Of a stretch of 64,000 nt of DNA, positions 59,401-64,000 are shown in pieces. Origin of the DNA: Diplocarpon mali (taxonomy: Eukaryota; Ascomycota; Leotiomycetes; Helotiales; Drepanopezizaceae); NCBI GenBank assembly GCA_024741835.1, contig JAENRP010000153.1:37107-101106 (forward strand). Direction: 5' to 3'. A program made the translations under genes and the position numbers. The notes under the pieces are model-generated. The model had not been told where the DNA came from. It ran no database searches and saw only the letters and a program-made list of their open reading frames with translations. The stretch's first letter is position 1, and each line of letters begins with the position of its first letter.

Positions 59401-60212
59401 AAGCAGGAAATGTCCAATAGCAATTCTTAAATTTTCCTGTATGAGCGCTTGCTAGAAACGGAAGTTCAAGGCATGGCATGATTAAACTACTGAGTATTCA
59501 TGAGATGCAATGTATGAACATCTCATCAATGGGCTTGGAAGCCACACCTTTCCAACTTCTAAGTCATAAACGTAGAGTATACCTGTGCCTGATAGGTCTG
59601 GCTTTCTAGCAAAGCTTGTAGCGCTAATATTTAATAGAGTGACTGTACCAGCGGGCTGCGTATCTGACCAGTTTTTCCTGTACATCCGCCTTCTCTGAAG
59701 CTTCTCGAACTAGACACTCGAACAGCACTTCATCGTAAGTAACATCTCCTATGACCGCGTTATCGAGCCTACCGTGGTGAGTCAAATTACTGTGATGTTT
59801 TTTTTGGCTTTCTAGACTTTTCCACCCAGACTTCACGCGAGCGCAGAATATTTATATGGACCCTTTGCCTAATGATCCCAAAGCAGAAGCTTGCTGAGCG
59901 CTCATTAGGGAACTTGACTCCGATAATTGAGAAATTTTGTTTCGCGCATGTTACCAACCCGTGAAAACATCCCGTATCCTTAGCAATATCAACGGCTCGT
60001 CGATTATCCGAGTGCACGATGCCTTACAAGCCGCATCTTCTTTTTGCACAAGGTAAATTTCTTTGCAATAGATGATGTCAAAATCAAATTTCCTATAGCA
60101 TCTCTCTACCAGTGAGTCTAGGAATCTATGGGGCCTGCCATCGTCTGACAGGAAGAACGTGGAGAGCGATGTAGCCTATTCCTCGTACTAGTGTGGTTTT
60201 CCATGTCGTTGG
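56494..60212. other. AT-rich gene desert with a degenerate relic
   Basis: There is no intact gene over 3.7 kb. From about 57100 to 59200 the sequence is AT-rich with no frame above 60 codons. At 59482-60017 the minus strand has protein-like fragments in different frames (VDIAKDTGCFHGLVTCAKQN, then YDEVLFECLVREASEKADVQ), possibly a dead enzyme gene; a short-chain dehydrogenase is a weak guess. Confidence 0.5.
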
Positions 60213-60336
60213 TGACAGAATCGAAAGGTGTAGATTCTAGTTCTAGAGAGCTGAAGTAGTATATATACAAGGTTGGCTTACCAAGCCTTAGCCTCCGCTC
60301 CATGCGGTAATCTCCGTACCTTATATATTTCTAACA
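60213..60336 (-). repeat. 3' LTR of the copia relic
   Basis: A 124-bp LTR, on the minus strand TGTTAGAAATATATAAGG...GATTCTGTCA, the same family as 13181, 22962 and 27368. Immediately upstream on the minus strand is the purine-rich AAGGGGCA, a polypurine tract. No matching target duplication can be tested because the other end is missing. Confidence 0.85.
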
Positions 60337-63300
60337 TGCCCCTTACTACAAAGCTCTATAGAACTCAGAGTAAAGAGCCCCACATTTTTTTTTTTTTATA
60401 TAGTCTAGGCCTTATTAACTCCTACAATATACTCTCTAGTATATAACGCCTACGTCTCCCTTATATAGAGTTCAGCCGCCCTGCAGTATCAAAACATGCG
60501 TTATAGTATAAGAGTACCTTTGACTTAGCTATATTATAGCTTTTTACCCTTTTATATAATCGTATTATAGATTTCCTCCCTGTATATAGCTTTCCTATAG
60601 GTTTCCTCCCTTTATATAGCCTTCTTTTGTCGATTTTCGCTCTAGTAGGCCTATATAACCCTTGTATTTCTTAAAGGCAGGTCCTGGCAGAGCTTTTGTA
60701 AGGGAATCTGCTATATTATCGTTTTTAGGTATATAAGCTACTATTATCTTGCCTTTAGCTACTATATCGTCTCTTATATAAAAGTATTAAACGTCGATAT
60801 GCTTCGATTTAGCTGAAAATTTTCGTTCTTTAATAAGAGATCTTACTCCTTTATTATTAAGCTATAAATAAGGTAATCGATCGAGTTGTATATTAAGGTC
60901 GGCGAATAGCTTTAGCATTTAAGCTACCTCTCTTAAGCTATTGGAAGCCGCCATTATCTCGGCTTATTTACTACTTAAAGAAGTAGATTTTTGCCTATTC
61001 GCAGCCTAGCTAACAATTCCTCTATTATACTTAATAAGCCAGCCTTAGAATGACTTCCTATCGTTCTCAATAGCCCAAGTGGCATCTGTATAAGTATCGA
61101 ATTAATTTAGTTCGCCTTTTCCATATGTAATTCCATCTTCGGCGGTCTTTTGTAAGTATCGCAGGAGGGGTTTCGTAGCTTAAAGGTGATCTTATAAAGG
61201 GGTTACTATATACTATACTAATTGGCCGATAATATAGGAGATATCTGGCCTTATAAGGTTCGAAGGGTATATAACGCTTCTTATAATCTGCTAGTAAAGT
61301 GAGATATCTTTAAGTTATAATAGCTTATTAGTATAAGCTTTATCTATACTTAATTTCCTTAATACTATACTAGCTAAGGCTAGTAGGTTGTTCCCTTTGC
61401 AATTAGCTATCTTAAATCTATTAAGAATCTTTTTAATATAGTCTGTTTAGTAAATTCGTAGCGTTCTAGCCTTGCGATCTTATTTAACTTGTATTTTAAT
61501 AAAGGTGCTAATTAGCCTTAGGTCTTTTCCTTTCTAAGTATTAAGAATCTTCTTTTTAAGGTAATTATAATCTTATTGTTTTCTAATAATTAGCATATCA
61601 TCTATAAAGACTAATATATATATAGTTGTATTATTAGCTTAATTTTCCTATATAAATAGATTTGGATCTACTTTAGCGCTTTATAGGCTAGCCTTCTCTA
61701 TTTCATCTTTGATTAATAGCTACTATTCTTAAGGTGCTTGTTTTAAGCTATATAATAACCTTAGAAGCTTGATATAGGCTTATTTTCCTTAAAGTTGAAG
61801 GTATAATTCGTAGAATAGGTCGCATTCGTCGTCTAGTAGTGCTATATATACATCTTCAGCTAAGTACGCGTTTAAGAAGGCTGTATCGATGTCGATTTGC
61901 TTAATTTCTAGGTCTCTTAAGGCTGCAAAGGCGAGTAGAACTCATAGAGTTATATACTTAATAATACTAGCAAAAGTATCGAAGTAATCTACCTTATACT
62001 ATTACTTATAGCCTTTTAGTATGATTCGAGCCTTCCTTCTTACTAATACTCTATTTACAATCTTATTTTATAGAACTAATTACGATTTTATTAGCTTTCT
62101 TTTAATAGGAGGTTTACTTAATATTATTTTAAAGGTTCCTACTGATTTTACAGCTTTGAATTTACTAAGTATTGCTTCTCTCTATTCTTTTGGATTTTAA
62201 CTTAGCGCGTTATATACTAATATTACCTCTATAGGAATAGTTGGTTGATTTCCTATAGAGGTTAACGTACTCTCTTAAGTATTAATCTCGCTAAATACTC
62301 GTTTTAGCTTTAGCTTCCTACTATACCGTAAGGTAGGAGTCTCTATTTACTTTAGAATGCATTAATCAGACGCTTTAGGGATATTTTCTATCACCCTTTA
62401 AGGTTTAGTACCTCTTACTTTAGCTTCATTATTATAGATTTGCCTATTTTCTAACGACTTTAACGTTGCAGGTCTTTTAGTACTATATACTCTCTCAGTT
62501 TTATATACTAGCCTTTCTATAACTCTTACAAGAGGTCTTTTAGTAATATCTACTAGCCTTATAGGTCTTATTAAGCTTATAGCACTATATACTAGCCTCT
62601 TATTCTAAGGTCTTTCCTATAGTTATACTTCTCTTACGTTATACGTTAAGTATTTGTCAAATTTGACGTCAGTAGATATTAGTTCTTTTAAAGTCTTAAC
62701 GTTTAATAGCTTATACGTCTTTAAGCTTATTATACCTACGAGTATCTAAGCTCCTATTATAGTTCTTAACTCGAACTTACCTAGGCCATTTCCTCTATTA
62801 TTTAATAGGAACGCCCTAGACCTAAATACTCTGATTTTTAAGAGATCTTCAATACGTTCTAAGTACGCCTCTAATAGAGTTAGGCCTTTCAGCTTTCCAA
62901 AAGGTAGAGCCTTCGTAGGCCTCCTATTCTTCAGCCTATAGGCCCACTCTATAGTATAGTACTATATATAGCTGTTTATCTTGGCATTATATATGCTAAA
63001 GCGAGCTATTTTTATAATTTCGTATATCTAACGTTTGATGATGCCATTTAAACTATACTTATAAGTAAGTAAAGGTTCTAAGGTCATACCTCCTTCTAAT
63101 AGCTATAGTAAGAATCTGCCTCTAAACTCTCCTATACTATTATCAGACCTCTAGTATACTACTAAAGTAGAGTTCTCTATCTCTAATTACTTCTTTAAGT
63201 CTTTGATTTTTAGCTATATCTCGTTAGCGCTCTTATTCTTTAGTAGCCTTATCTAATAGCATCTGCAGGCGTTATCTACTACTAATAGGAAGTAGCGATA

Positions 63301-63640
63301 CCCCTTAATCGATGGCGGTAGTATTCCTAATATATTAGCGTAGAGTCTTCTATAGATCTTATCTATTCTTATATCTGTTTTCTTATTGAATTGCTCCTTT
63401 ATTCTGCCTGCTAAGCAGCTTTCGCAGTTTCTCTCTCCTTTAAAAGCGATTCGAGCTTCTATATTCAGGCTATAGTTATCGTCGACTAGCTTCTTTAGCT
63501 TAGTATAGTTAAAGTGACCTAGTCTCCTATAGAAGAGCTCTGAATCCGTTTTATTTAAGTTTTACAATATCGTCTCTATATTAATTAGTTCTGGAGGTTA
63601 TATAAGGCTAAGGTTTATAGCTTTTTCATTTGCTTCAATT
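60337..63640 (-). pseudogene. RIP-ruined Ty1/copia pol (integrase, RT, RNase H)
   Basis: A minus-strand polyprotein remnant in Ty1/copia order. GAG-pre-integrase zinc motif (FYRRLGHFNYTKLKKLV, CESCLAG) at about 63400-63560; integrase end (YSLNGIIKR, resembling the PQQNGVxER motif) near 63030-63080. RT has KQIDIDTAFLNAYLAEDVYI near 61850-61900, LLYSLKQA near 61735-61765 and the YVDD-type box VFIDDMLII near 61585-61615. RNase H has KSTSLSSK.AEIMAASNS near 60950-60990, KHIDV near 60800 and ADSLTKAL near 60700. Frames are full of TAA/TAG, often where Gln is expected. Gag and the 5' LTR are missing; the element ends abruptly near 63640. Confidence 0.9.
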
Positions 63641-64000
63641 GCAATAGCAGTATGCGATCGTGTTGTGCAGAAAATAGGCTAAATATGCTAGTACGCGCCC
63701 TAAGGTGTGGATTCACATTTTGGCCGAGCGGTATTATGCACGACAGTTATGAGCCCCGTGAGCGCAGCGATAATTCTTTCGCATTCCTCTTGCGCGAGGT
63801 TTAGCCGACGTTTCTCGCTTCGAAGTTCTACCGGTAAACCACTTTTCAAAGAATTCGGCAATGATCATACTCGGTTTCGACTGCATCGACAGAAGTTTCG
63901 ACAGATTTGAATAAAACGACCTCCGACGTATGGCCGAAGAAAAATGCATTCCGGCCCTTCCGACCACCTATTTTCTACTGGCTTAGCGGTCTGTGCGCCA
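63641..64000. other. Non-repeat sequence at window edge
   Basis: Composition returns abruptly to normal GC. A 67-codon plus frame and an overlapping 77-codon minus frame exist; either could be part of a gene continuing beyond the window, but neither is recognisable. Confidence 0.35.

Noticed and set aside
1..64000. A biosynthetic or defence gene cluster
   Set aside because: Neighbouring genes belong to unrelated housekeeping and membrane functions, with no backbone synthase, regulator or repeated co-orientation.

Overview
The window is nuclear DNA of a filamentous ascomycete. It carries intron-containing genes with short GT-AG introns, an intact RNA-dependent RNA polymerase, and AT-rich blocks of retrotransposon remains whose reading frames are broken mainly by TAG/TAA at former Gln codons. 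That is the signature of repeat-induced point mutation (RIP). Gene content and LTR style suggest Leotiomycetes, but this is inference. No rRNA, tRNA, CRISPR or prokaryotic feature was seen.

Layout. 0-1.7 kb: a Cys/His-repeat coiled-coil protein. 1.75-5.8 kb: RIP-degraded retroelement block with a clean nested solo LTR. 6.5-11.7 kb: a small membrane protein gene and, convergent to it, the RNA-dependent RNA polymerase. 11.7-18.4 kb: gene-poor, with a possible P450 relic, a solo LTR, a probable small membrane protein and a zone of inverted repeats. 18.5-20.6 kb: LtrA-family membrane protein. 21.9-23.1 kb: a gag-only copia derivative with intact target-site duplication. 23-28 kb: mostly non-coding, with a minisatellite and a solo LTR. 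28.3-29.6 kb: reticulon. 31.2-31.8 kb: a cysteine-rich protein interrupted by one base in a G run. 34.7-39.2 kb: CotH-kinase-like protein, a possible small gene and an MFS transporter. 41.0-42.3 kb: alkaline ceramidase. 44.7-48.4 kb: mitochondrial Obg GTPase and a divergent conserved gene. 49.5-56.5 kb: housekeeping block (BFR1, RPB5, CDC45). 56.5-64 kb: AT-rich gene desert ending in a RIP-ruined Ty1/copia pol with its 3' LTR.

The intact genes are typical housekeeping and membrane functions: ER shape and sphingolipid turnover (reticulon, ceramidase), mRNP and transcription (BFR1, RPB5), DNA replication (CDC45), mitochondrial ribosome assembly (Obg) and RNA silencing (RdRP). They do not form one pathway or cluster. 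I see no operon-like novel system. The most interesting single items are the exon-by-exon duplicated zinc-binding repeats at the left end, the gag-only copia element, and unusual splicing (a 13-nt microexon and two GC-AG introns).
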